A stretch of 64,000 nucleotides of DNA from the NCBI GenBank assembly GCA_905250125.1, contig CAJNOL010000878.1:1-64000 (forward strand). The letters are read 5' to 3'. Shown here one piece after another: positions 52,475-64,000 of the stretch. The position numbers and the translations under genes are program-made. The first letter of the stretch is position 1, and each line of letters opens with the position of its first letter. The notes under the pieces were generated by a model that had not been told where the DNA came from, did no database searches, and saw only the letters and a program-made list of their open reading frames with translations. This DNA comes from Rotaria sordida (taxonomy: Eukaryota > Rotifera > Eurotatoria > Philodinida > Philodinidae).

Positions 52475-53199
52475 TAATTTTATCAAATAAATATAGATAA
52501 AATGAATAGTTATTTTATTATTATTATTATCATTTTTATAATTCATTTAACTATTTATTTATTCATGATTAGAATTTCTGTATTAGTATTAATAAGAATA
52601 ATTGTTTTCATAGCACATGTTGATTATATATTGATTACTTTCAAATGATGTTCAATGATAAAATATTGTTCATAATGTTAATCATAAATATGAAATTGAA
52701 ATATAGCCTGATGGACGCAAACATGCATTTATTATTCAATTTGTGTATGCACGTGTGGACACACCATTCTACTGTCATTCTATCTTTCTCGCTCTTACGG
52801 ATGATAGCGTGCACATAAAACAATGTTTGTGAACTGAGTTATTATTCCTCGATTCGATCGTATTTCATTTATCTTCTATTTTATTACATTTTTTTTCTAG
52901 TTTATTCGAATGTTTTTCTATTGGTATAATTTTATTTTTTCACTGATTTATTACATGAATCTTACAACAGAGTGTAGAACGAGAATAATTGAAAGAGAAA
53001 GGAAAAAAAAAATAGAACATGAAATGTTCAAGATACGAGATCAGGAAAGAGAAAAGGAATAAGAAAAATGTGTTAGACTATTTTATTTGTTATTACTACT
53101 CATTGTTTGATAGCTAAATGTGAAGAGAAATGCACACGAGTGAATGAATGACTGAGCGAGTGATGATGGTGGTAGTAGTAGAAACGCAAAAGATCTAGC

Positions 53200-53345
53200 A
53201 TAGTAGTAGAGCAGAGAAGAAGCCGATACCGAAGTCGAAGACAAAGAAGAAGAAGAAGAAGGAGAAGAAGAGGAAGAAGAACATGCAGAAGAAGATGAAG
53301 GAAGATCAGCAGAGAAAAAAAAAGAAAAAAAAAAATAACACACAC
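53200..53345. repeat. Purine-rich GAA-type simple repeat
   Basis: Long purine strand with GAAGAA, GAGGAAGAAG and A-rich runs on the plus strand. The minus strand reads as poly-Ser and poly-Leu in different frames, typical of low-complexity DNA rather than coding. Confidence 0.8.
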
Positions 53346-55195
53346 AAGAAGGACACGCAACCGATTTTTGTGTTGTGCTTGCTGGTCTTTGTTTTTTGAA
53401 GGACACAAAAAAAATAGCAATCTATTGCGCGTACCACGATGACTACTTTTTTCTGCTACTATATATTATGATGTCGTTGTTTTTTTACAGATTATCAGGT
53501 GGTAACTATATGGTTATGATCATTTATTCATGAATTTCCCTATTAGCATGGTGATTTGTAGTAACTTACAATTTTTTTCTGTCTATTTTGAATTTACTGC
53601 TATAATAAATTTAAAACATATCGTATTTTTAGTCTTGTTATCGTATTATCTACATATGATTACTCGTTTCATTTGTCGGATCGATCGACATATTGACGTT
53701 GTGTCTCTAAGGAGCACTTGTTGATGTATTCCTATTGACACTAACATAAAAGTATTTTTTTTAAACTACCTAGAACCACTCGAAGATAAGAACGAGACGA
53801 GAAAGATCGAGCTAGTCTAACCTTAATGTGTAGTTCTGTGAGTATGCCTATGCATGTGCGATGATGATAAATCATTCAGAATTGTTCCTTGAAAGTGCAT
53901 GCGTGCGCGCATTTAAAATCTTTTGACATGATGATGAGATGCATCTTTTTCTTTTTTGTTTTTTTTTTACACATACATAATCGATTTGAAAGAGGTAAGA
54001 ACCGGGAAGGTAGCAACTTTGTAATATATACGCATAGATTTTTATAAATGTATTTTTATATTTAGATATGTTTTTAAGTATGATCAATGAACATGATGAC
54101 AAATCTATTTATATACCTAGATTTATATATGTAAAGAATAGAATAAGATTTGTGACTATCTTATATAAGAAATATTGTTAGACAATATAAGGCGATTTTA
54201 GATGAATAAATAAGCTAAGAAAAAGAAGGTAGAATAGTGACATATTCTAATCCATCTCGTGCATCATATTTATTATGAAACATACATGTCATTTTTTGTT
54301 TGAGAGATTTCCTAAGACTTGAATGGATTCTATTTTTTACTGGGTTTTTTTTTGACTAAGCTAGAAAAAGATATATTTTTGTGCATAAACTGGAATACCT
54401 CTTTATCACTTGTAGCTGAAATTAAGTAAAAAGATATTGCGGAAATGAGCACAAGGTTTCAACCTCTCATTATTACGATCATTAGAAGCATAGATGAAGA
54501 AAAGAAAAGAAGAATTAACTGCATTAATTTATTAAGTTTCATCACTATGTTATAGCATCTGTGTATATATGTTCCTATCTAGCTTCTATTTTTTTCATTT
54601 TGATTAATCTAGTATGTACATAAGCATAACCTTTCATTTCACTTCTATGTCATGTAATGTTTACACAGAAACAAGAAGACAGAAGAGTATTCTAATCATA
54701 TGCATATAAGAAGAGCTACTCTTATTAAACTACTCTTCCTTCTTATGTTTGTTGGATCTATCAATAGTGGCAGTTAGGATACAGCGACTACATAAAAAGA
54801 TGAAAGCAAAAAGAGAGATAGAGAGCGTAAAGAGAAAATGGAAAAAAAATTTACCCCTCGGCATAAAATCCGTCATCAGATGAATGTCAAAATCTCTTTC
54901 CCATGACTTTCATATAGACGTCGATGTGGATAGAAAACATAGAAATAAATAGACAGTAGTCATATTACAAAAGGTGCTGTCATTCGAATAGATAGAAAAA
55001 AAATCTTTTTTTTTTTTGATCTATTTTTTCTATTCCGTTGAGTAATTACAATCTAAGCATATTTATACGATCAAATTTTTTTGTAAGTCTTTTTTTTTCT
55101 TTTCTTCTATATCTAAGCAAGTTGCTTAGTTGAATAGTGACAAGAAAGAAAGAAAGCAAACAAATTTATTTACCAAAACAAGACCTCGTAATAAC

Positions 55196-58100
55196 ATGTG
55201 CTATTATTGTTACTATTTAACACATGTTAACTCTTCAACATCATCATCATCAAATATTCACAATAATAATCAATATTTTCGATATTATTTTAAACGTCGT
55301 CGCATGCGATCATATAATGTAACTATGTCATTATGTCTTGTTAGTTTAACATTATTTTTCGTAATGTTAAATATTACTCTTGTTCTTTCACAACCATCAC
55401 AAATACAACAACAACAACAACAACAACAGCACGAACGATCATCAAATAAAATTCTTCAACAAAATTCTCGAGGTAAAAAAAACGTGCTTAATTTTTATTA
55501 TTTGGCTAATAATATGATATATATGATTTTGTTCGATAAATATGTTGTTAAATTTTTCTTCAACATAATTTGCGATCAATATTTATTTTACAAAAATTTA
55601 GGGTTAAGTATTATTCATTATCAATGAATGTAAACACTCATTAATCTTTTCTTTCGAAAGATTTAATATGTTCTTGTTGTTCCACAAAAAAATATAAAAA
55701 CTTTTGAAATTGCATTGAAACAACGTCTGAAAAATAAAAGCTAATCTAAAGAAGATTTTTATTATTTTAAAAATTTTAATTTAAAATTTTTCTACAATAG
55801 ATGGTTCTGGTGTTAATAAAGATCATCAACAAGGCAAATATCATCAATATGTATCATCATCCAAACCAACTAATTCTAGTTCAGCAATTCATCCACCAAA
55901 AACAAAACGTTTAACACATGAAAAACGTCTAATACGTGATTTACTTAATAATTATCCAACAATATATGCACGTCCAATACGAAATGTATCTGAACCAGTA
56001 ACTGTTTCATTTGGTTTAACACTTATACAATTATTTGATCTTGGTTCAACTGGTCAAACAATGCAAACAAATACATGGAAAACATTAATTTGGAAAGATA
56101 TGAATTTAGTTTGGAATCCTGCTGATTATGGTGGATTGGCAACAGTTTGTTTACCAGCTGATTCAATTTGGACACCGGTAATATCAAAAAATAAAAATTC
56201 TTTTTTTTTTTTTGTTTCAATGAAAAATTTTAAAAAAGAAATTTCTTTAGGATGTTGTTTTATACAATTATGCTGATGAACGTTTAAAAGATTGGCGTGA
56301 AATATCTGCTGTTATACAACATACAGGTGATATTCTATATGTACCAGCAACAATGCAATTTAGTGTTTGTTTTCTTGATATAACAAAATTTCCTTTTGAT
56401 ATTCATCAATGTTCATTAACATATCGTTCATGGACATATGATTTTTCAAAAGTTGTACTTTCATTTAAAGAAGATATACCAGCTATGGATATGACATCAT
56501 ATTTAAATTCAAATGAATGGAAAGTAATACCACTTGAAGCAAAAAAAACTATAACAAATGATACATTTTCATTATTAACATTTACAATGATTATTCAACG
56601 AAAAGGTGGTCTTTATGGTTATATTTTAATATTACCTTGTTTACTTTTATCTGCAGCAACAATGGTAGTTTTTTGGATTCCACCTGAATCACCAGCAAAA
56701 ATGATTTTAACTATATCGATTTTTTCTGGTCTATTTCTTTTATTACTTCTACTTGCTGAATCAATACCAGGTATGTAAATAAGAACTTATTGGAAAAAGA
56801 ATATTTTTCCTTAATGAATGTTAAATTTACATGTTTGATTATTAAGAACGATAATATGAAAAAATAAAACGAATGAAATCGTTATTTTTACTGATTAATC
56901 TGCATACTAACTACTAGAAGTCAAATAGAAATTTAATCTATTCTTTAAAAGCAAATGTGAAAAAAATATTCTTGTTTAATTTTGATCTTTTCTTCCTTTT
57001 TTTTTGTTAAAAATCTGTTTATATCACAGTACTAGCTAGTTTTAAAATAACTAAAGAGTGAAAAGCTCCAGTGATGTCTATTTCCTGCGATCACAAAGAG
57101 TAAAGTAAAGATTAATTAATCAAGTTTTAAAAAGTATTTACTCATTTCTACTTACAGTCATCATGAATCCATTATATTTCCTATATTGAAGTTCTATCAA
57201 ATACGCTCTAATCTACTCTATGACATTTCTGTATCATCGGAATTCAAACATAAACATTTGAAACTATACTGTTTGATTGACATAATACATAATTTTATTG
57301 GACGAAAAAGCTGAGATTTTTTATTTTTATTTAGCAATCTCATTAAAACACGATAATTATATCTATATATATATCTATATATATATATACCACTAATTGA
57401 CTTATCAGCTTAGACAGGCAACTTTCAATTAGTGAATATCTTTGAGAATGAATTCTATCTTATTTTGAATGGTTGAGTAGTGCTTACGTTTAATTGCTTT
57501 TTCTTTTTGAATTAATTCCACAGGCAATTATTAGATGTAAAGAATCAATAAATTTTAATAGCTTTTAATTTCTATGAATCATCTTTTTTCTCTCAACATC
57601 TAGTATGAATTAACTTATCAGTCTGATATTCTAAAAGTCTATAAATTAATATTAAATAATGTATCGAATGTACACAAGTCAAAGGATATTAAACTAACAT
57701 ATTTTTATCGTTAATTAGGCACAATTATTTTTATTTAGTGAAAGAATCAATGATTATCATATGAAGAAATGAATTTATTTTTATAAGAAAATTCGAATCT
57801 TTATTCAAATATGTACTTTCAAAAAAAAAAAGTGATGAGTAAAGAAAATAAAAGATGTGATCGAAATAAACATAATTAAAATTCATTAAGAATTTGAAAC
57901 AAATATTTGTAAATAATAAAGATAGGTTTTTTTTTCTAAATACTAATTACTAGAGCTCATTGAGTCTGGATCCGAAAATTTTGAATTCGATAACCTCTAC
58001 CAATTACACCCAATTATACTTTGACATAAACTTGAAATAGTACTAAAATAGGAACCTACCGAAATACAACATTTGATCAATTACAAAAAGTTCATGGTTG

Positions 58101-59473
58101 GTTGTTGTTCAGTTTTCTGATTGCAAATCTCTTGTTATCTTTATCGTTTTGCATGATTTAATTATCTTAAATCGGATCAAACCATGTATTTACTATCGAC
58201 ATGATGAGCTTTAATAAATATAAGCGGCTTATTCAAATCATCAATAATTCTAGTTAGTTTCAGTTTGATTAATAGTGCAATGAGTTCTAGTAACATTATT
58301 AAATTATGTTGAACGAGTTTTTTTTTCTTTTTCGATAGATCATTTTTTCATAGTATTGAATAGACCTTTTGAATGCTGCTTATAGAAAATATTTTGCTTC
58401 ATCATATTTATGTAAAATTATAAAATAGATATATTTACATAGATAATATTTGGAATCTGACATTAAAAAATGTAAAATTATGAAATAAGCATAGAACAAT
58501 ATATTGATATAGTTTATTTAAATATTTTCTAGTCACTAATATAATGTCAAATAATTCAATTATAGTCATTTAAATGAGTGACATAGTTTGTAGTATCATT
58601 TATTGAGTTATTATTTATTCAAGTCGAAATAAATATTCAATAAAATGCAACCTATTGAATTAATTAATAACATACTTTACAGTTAGAAAAGAATAGTTTA
58701 GTATTGAATAACAGTTTTTTTAAAACTTTTAAAGTATATAAATATTTATTTAAGGTGGTGGTGGTACTCCTCACATTGGTCATTATTATTGTGTTAATAT
58801 GGTTGTTGTTGCAGTTACAGCTGTACTTGCTACGATTGTTATACATATATATGTTCGAGGTGATCGACGTCAAGGTGTTCCTCCATTTATACGTCGTTTT
58901 TTTCTTCAATATCTTGCTCGACTTTATTGTATGACTCCAAAAACACCTCCTAATTTTTCTGGTTCTGTTCCATCTCGTTATGGTTCACCATTAGCTGGAG
59001 CTCTTCTATTACCAGAGAAAATATTTTTAACTCCACGTTATCATGAAGAAGAATTTTCTAAAAAACTTAACTTACTTAAACAACGTTTTCATGAATTTCA
59101 TCGACGGCAACAACAACAACAACAACAACAAAGTTCACTTGCTGGTAATACAATGGCAAATGATACAATAGCCGCATTGAGTGTTAATTTACGTTCTATT
59201 GAAAATGATTTAAAAGAAATTCGAGATTATTTAAGACATATGAAGAAAAAAATTGAAGATACTGATCGATCAAATAAAACAGCTGATGATTGGAAACAAG
59301 TTGCTCTTGTACTTGACCGAACATTTTTCTTTGCTTATTGTTGTTGGCTTGTTTTATCACTTATTGTTATGTTTCCAAAGACGACTAATATATCCAAAGG
59401 TACTTGGTCAACACCAACTTTAACAACAGTTGCTAATGGGACAACTAACTTAAGCAATTTAACATTGATTTAA
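55196..59473 (+). CDS. Nicotinic-type Cys-loop receptor subunit with anion-like pore motif
   Basis: Pentameric ligand-gated ion channel subunit. Exons 55196-55472, 55801-56177, 56251-56770, 58755-59473; in phase, 1,893 nt, 630 residues. The first ATG (55196) precedes a basic stretch; the ATG at 55304 sits just before the hydrophobic signal segment (SLCLVSLTLFFVMLNITLVL) and may be the real start. A Gln-rich linker follows. The ligand-binding domain has WNPADYGG and a Cys-loop of exactly 13 residues between cysteines (CFLDITKFPFDIHQC). Loop C lacks the adjacent Cys pair, so it is a non-alpha subunit. M1-M3 span residues ~337-425 (GYILILPCLLLSAATMVVFW; M3 CVNMVVVAVTAVLATIVIHI). A long cytoplasmic loop with poly-Gln follows, then M4 at ~575-595. 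Before M2 the usual Gly-Glu-Lys is Pro-Ala-Lys. Confidence 0.92.
56771..58754 (+). other. Large intron 3 of the receptor gene
   Basis: About 2 kb between the M2 and M3 exons, flanked by GTATGT and TTTAAG. AT-rich with an (AT)n stretch near 57360-57390. No exon or element identified. Confidence 0.7.
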
Positions 59474-62400
59474 TTTTTTTTTTAAATTTCTTTTCTTTTT
59501 CTTGTATAAATAATATACCGGTGCTATACTCTTATTTTACGTTTTCTTTTCCTTCTATCTTTTCTATGATCGATTCACAATTTTTGTATTGTATGCATGC
59601 AATTTTTTTTCTGTGAGCGATTATTATTTAGAAGACTACAATATGATACATCATGTGTAAATCAGAATATTCTTGATTTTTATATTGAAAAATTTTATCT
59701 TAGAACAGATGTGTGGTTAAACAGAATCGTTTCAATAGCAATTACTCTTCTACGATTCGAAAGCGATATACATATGAGAAATGTTAATTGTTTTATTTTA
59801 ATAGTTTGACGATCATTATAAATTGATTTTAATTTTGATGATTTTGCGTCGTATATCGCACGTAAAAGTGAACTATTGAAAAAGAGAATGAAATTCAATT
59901 ATATTTTAACTGATATATGTATAGGCCACGAAATATTGCACTTTTAAAAAAAAATAGTATCATTATAATGTGTTGCTTGCATTTTTGTTGTTAAATATCA
60001 ATGCATCGTATATTTGTTTTGGAAAACTTTCTAAAGTATTATGTAAATCAATAATTAACTAAGTAGTATCAATCGAACTAAATCAATATCAAAGGAAAAT
60101 ATGCATTTTATACACTATTCAGGATTGATAATAACATAGTAATATATTAATTTTTTGTAAAATTTATGAAATTTAGTGCAATCTCCTAAAAAAAGGAAAA
60201 AAAAATATCGGTATTTATATGAGTGCCACACTTTTTAAGTAGTAAAACAACTAAGAATAATGATATGATAGATAATTGACAAATCATTGTGTTTGTTCTA
60301 AATACATAGATTGTATTTGACATTATTCAAGAAAATATCTGATCTCAAATTGTTAAATATTTTAGTACGTTGCTTAGCTACAGACTATCGCAAGATACCT
60401 ATGATGTTGTAAACAAAACTTATTTATATTCATAAAAGTATTTTAATTTGTACGTGTACCGACCTGTACCTAAAGCATAGTATTCACTGTTCAATGTTAG
60501 TTTAGTAGTGATATTTATTGGGCTCATTTACTTGCAGTAGATTTCTACGAATGATAAGATCTCTACAAGATATGTTACATTCAACTTTGTAATATCAATA
60601 AATCATTATCGTTAGAGTTTGGTAAAAGTCGTGTGAAATTGATTAATATCATCATAATGAAATCGAAATAAGAAAAAAATGGATGTTCTTGGCTTCTCAA
60701 ATGAATTATATACATATTCATTTATTTTCGTTTGATTATTTCGTAATTGATTGCACTAACTACCGATAAAATAAAAGTATTTCTTCGTATGAACTTCTGA
60801 AATGTTTTTACTGTATATGTCTATTGTTTTTCCTCCAAAAAAAGTCTCATTCAAAAGATGTCATATATCCGACCTATGATGTATATCTACTAGACTTGTC
60901 GCATACAAAGAAAGATAATAAATAAAGTACTTAAAGAATAAAAGAAATTATCTGACATCTTGCTTAGCTTATGTGCCTTTCTAAAAGGAAATGATTGAAT
61001 ATTTAGTAAAATAAAGTATCACTTAAATACGGAGTATATGTGATAATTGTTGTCAAAATGACAACGAGTAAACGAGACAAATTAGTCATTTAGGTCACAG
61101 TGACTGTTTGTGTATATTACAGAGACGCAACTTCTTAACGCCTACTGAATAAAATGTTCTATTGATTGGCTCACAAGTGTTAGGAAAGCACATTATAGTC
61201 TTATTCCTGTGTACTCTTATCGTATATTTTTGAATGAGAACAAACTTTTTCTGTTGCTTTTCGGAAGAACATTCTCATTAATCAACTTTTCTCTTTCTTT
61301 TACTCTGTAATTCTGTTCCGTCTTGCTTTTATTACGTAGTTTTGTTCTTACGTCCCCTTAATTTAGACACGTGCTCACCATCATCCATACACTCTTCTAC
61401 ATCCATATCCTTGAACAGGAGAGAAATTTTAAAGACGTATGTGATTGTGCTAATCGTGAGTTCTCTTTGAGATTTTTCACGTTCACTCAGAAAACACCAA
61501 AGCTGACTGCTTTCATAATATAAGATGCTTGAAAAGACAAATTTTCTATCTGGAAAACGTCCAAAAAGTTTTCTCATAATACTTTTGACATACATCACAC
61601 ATAAAAAAAAGTCATTTTTGTATGCAAAACACATCAAAATATTACGAAAATAAAATGTTACACGTTTTCAGGATGCAATACTTGCCTTTTAAAGGGTTTT
61701 CACACATATTTTATGATTAATGTAACTAGTCTTGGTATTCCCTGAATGGATATGAAAACGTTCAAATGAAAATCGCGATTAAGGCTATTAGACACGTTTT
61801 CGAAAACTCTTGTCTAGTTGAGCATGTGAGTGCAATTGGATGTGTGAGTTAGGGTGTCGACGAGGATATATAAAAGATCCGCACTGGCATCGACACCTAC
61901 ACCCCTATAATAAATTGTCGTGACGAAGTTTCCTAGCACTGTTGAAGACTCTTGTTGATATGTGTCTAGACGAGACACTCGAGAGTAGTAAGTAATTCAA
62001 TTTTCCAGTCGTTGATTGGTCGTCTAACAAAACGTTGAAAGTTGTCCTTTGGGATATAATCATTTAGAAACTTTCATGATCATAAAAATGTTATTTTTCT
62101 CCGAATTAACATTATAGTAGTGGCATGAATTTTCTCTTCTATCCGTAATTCAACGAACAGCTCTTTCCTACTTCGGTCAAGTCTCATTCATTATTAAACA
62201 GAATAAAGAGTAATAAAGAAATTCCTATTATTATATTGTTCAGGCGTGCTTGAAAAAACTATCAAGGCAAAATGTTGGATTTTGGTGATTATTAAGCTCG
62301 ATCTTATTCACTGTAGAGATCAGCAGCTCTGACTGGCTCTTACTAAAGCTCAATATCATATAGACTTCAAATAAGTTCGAAAAAAATGTTCGATACGGGT

Positions 62401-62606
62401 TTAAGAGCTGAAGATGGCGCAAAGACCAACCTCACATTCATTCATACACGGTATTAAATGCGTTTCTATTGAATATTTGTTGTTAGATCATTCTGACATA
62501 GTCGATTGGAAGTAAAGATGAAATTGAATGAAATCAAATTTGCTTTAATAAAATAAAAAATGGAATAGAAAAGACTAATAAAATTCGATTAATTGATGAG
62601 TAATTG
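59474..62606. other. Intergenic between the receptor and RNA ligase genes (convergent)
   Basis: Contains the 3' ends of both genes and a telomere-like inverted island (61818-61908). A TTTAAT near 62540 (ATTAAA on the minus strand) could be the poly(A) signal of the ligase gene. No gene seen; short ORFs have no domains. Confidence 0.55.
61818..61908. repeat. Diverged telomere-like inverted island (copy F)
   Basis: GTGAGTGCAATTGGATGTGTGAG and AGGGTGTCGA are followed, after about 30 nt, by TCGACACCTACACCCC. GGTGTCGA/TCGACACC is a perfect inverted pair. G-rich side first, as in copies A, B and E. Confidence 0.5.
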
Positions 62607-64000
62607 TCAGTCTTCTTCTTCGGCATCAATTATTGGTACTGCTTGGCGATTTTCATTAATTCCGAAAAGATCTTTCATATGCATCACTGCAAATTGTTTA
62701 TAATCATTGACTTTATCCATATATAGATTCATCAGTAATCCCATATATTTCTTCATTGATGACGTACTGTTTATTAGGATAGCATAATCTTTTCTCGAAA
62801 GATGTTTGTTCTCTTCATAAAACTGTTCAATTGATTGAACCATTTGATTGAATTGTGGTCGTACTTGCTCTTCCATTTGCGCTATTTTCTTCAAAGCTAC
62901 TATGTCATCTTTGAATAATGATCTTAAGTCGTCCGATTGTTCATTGATTACGTTTTCAAATAAATGTTGTATAGAAATCACGCTGTTTTTACAATGGTGT
63001 AATTGAAGATACTTGTGAGTTTTGATTTTTACTAAATAAGACGTTTGATCTGGACGAATGATTTCAACAACATAACCTTCACCTTGAGTTTCATCACGAA
63101 TGTTTTTCACGAATTCTTTTTGAGAGAGATGGCGTGGAATCGATTTAAATGGAACTACACGTTCGAGAATCGATTGAAAACCATGTTCATGAAGAAACGA
63201 AATGAGATGCCGAGCAAAAAGAGTCTCGCCAGTCAAATGAGATCGAATGGAGAGTACAGTCAATTCAGACTGAGGATAGTGAAGAACAATGCGATTCAAA
63301 GGTGATGTATATTCCATATTGACAGTATAATGAAGATGAACCAGACTTTCGACTTCGCTTTTGAATTGTTCTATAATTGATTCTTATTAAGTTAAAGAAG
63401 CCAAGTTTACATTCTAGTTAAACAAAGGTCTTGAACAAGCATCAAGTTGATGCATACAGAAGTAAGCTAGACACTTTCGAATGACAGAATCAATGGTGTA
63501 GTCAGGAATTTTTGAATCATGGACAATTGTCCAACAGTTCATGACTAGTTATACCACTGAACAGGATGAAGGTGACAATACATCGCCTACACTACTTCTT
63601 TGTACATTCAAGACAGAGTAATTTCATCACATATAGAGTGATAGTTTGAAAAGCCAAGTTTACCAATGCTGGAAAAATTCTATGTTATTCCTCATGAAAT
63701 CTTTCTTAAGAAAGGCTATAGGCCTTTTTTCGTCTTAAAGCTGACTTGATCATGAAACGATTTAGTATGTCATTGTCCTAGAAAATACGAGCTCAGTATT
63801 GAAATGTATTCTATTTACAAGACTCCTGGTTTCGAAAGTACTTGTTCACGTCTTGAAAGTGACTTGCTCATAAAAAACTCATTTCAAAATCATGTTCATC
63901 TCCTATTCTAACAAGTGACAGTACCTTTTAGTAATTCCATTGCTTCACATGAGTGCGATGAGATGAACGATGTTTTTGATTTCAAACGAACAATTGGTCG
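62607..64000 (-). CDS. Rnl1-type RNA ligase, 3' part (partial)
   Basis: Terminal exon 63370-62607 and an upstream exon fragment 64000-63925 are joined by a phase-consistent intron (donor GTACTG at 63924-63923, acceptor ATTATAG ending 63371). The upstream fragment reads RPIVRLKSKTSFISSHSCE, like the segment after the catalytic Lys motif of T4 Rnl1-like ligases. The terminal exon holds the motif III region (MEYTSPLNRIVLHY), motif IV (EGYVVEI) and motif V (YLVKIKTHKYLQL), then a helical C-terminal domain and an acidic end (AEEED). Such enzymes use ATP to seal RNA 3'-OH/5'-phosphate breaks via a Lys-AMP intermediate. The Lys itself (KxDG) lies beyond the window. The ATG at 63317 is internal. The family is mostly phage, fungal and protist; introns show this copy is a nuclear animal gene. 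Confidence 0.82.

Larger units (their letters stand above)
48596..55195. other. 6.6-kb intergenic region
   Basis: AT-rich. The RING gene promoter should lie just right of 48595, and the receptor promoter left of 55195. The stretch holds a MITE (51021-51389) and a candidate larger transposon remnant around it. It also has a purine-rich GAA/GAAGAA tract at about 53200-53340, whose minus-strand ORFs are repeat artefacts. No gene supported. Confidence 0.55.

Noticed and set aside
53083..53420. Two overlapping poly-Ser and poly-Leu ORFs on the minus strand
   Set aside because: They are different frames of one GAA-type purine repeat; no conserved domain.
1..64000. CRISPR arrays, bacterial operons, ribosome binding sites
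   Set aside because: The window is eukaryotic with spliceosomal introns; no direct-repeat/spacer structure is present.

Overview
The window is AT-rich animal nuclear DNA. Genes are split by mostly short GT..AG introns (often 50-100 nt), with deep orthologues of alpha-spectrin, CPLANE1 and a nicotinic-type Cys-loop receptor. A bdelloid rotifer is the most likely source. This is an inference from three things: an NHL-propeller gene with a Cys-rich head, an F-box family copy, and degenerate arrays close to TGTGGG, which I recall as the bdelloid telomere unit. No species can be named.

Layout. 1-5470: an inverted telomere-like array, a decayed ORF, then a minus-strand NHL-repeat gene. One intron of that gene carries a 214-bp MITE and another carries a 1,982-bp inactivated Tc1/mariner element. 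5470-9740: AT-rich DNA with more telomere-like inverted arrays. 9741-11663: F-box-type pseudogene. 11664-15970: no gene, but a foldback element and a possible decayed tRNA. 15974-16045: tRNA-Trp (minus). 16625-30033: complete alpha-spectrin gene (32 exons, 7,131 coding nt, 2,376 residues). 31625-43764: CPLANE1 (ciliary transition-zone/planar polarity factor), 9 exons, with a 100-N assembly gap. 46444-48595: minus-strand RING/B-box/coiled-coil protein (590 residues). 48596-55195: long gene-free stretch with mobile-element remains. 55196-59473: nicotinic-like receptor subunit (630 residues). 62607-64000: the 3' part of an Rnl1-type RNA ligase gene (minus), running off the window.

The genes do not form a functional cluster. 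This is a normal animal gene neighbourhood (membrane skeleton, cilium, ubiquitin ligase, neurotransmitter receptor, RNA repair) with non-autonomous DNA transposons in introns and between genes. The most notable signals are: repeated head-to-head telomere-like arrays; a receptor pore motif of the anion type (Pro-Ala-Lys) in a nicotinic-type subunit; an alpha-spectrin that appears one repeat short at an exon junction; a TRIM-NHL-type N-terminus with no NHL domain; and a spliced animal gene for a phage/fungal-type RNA ligase.
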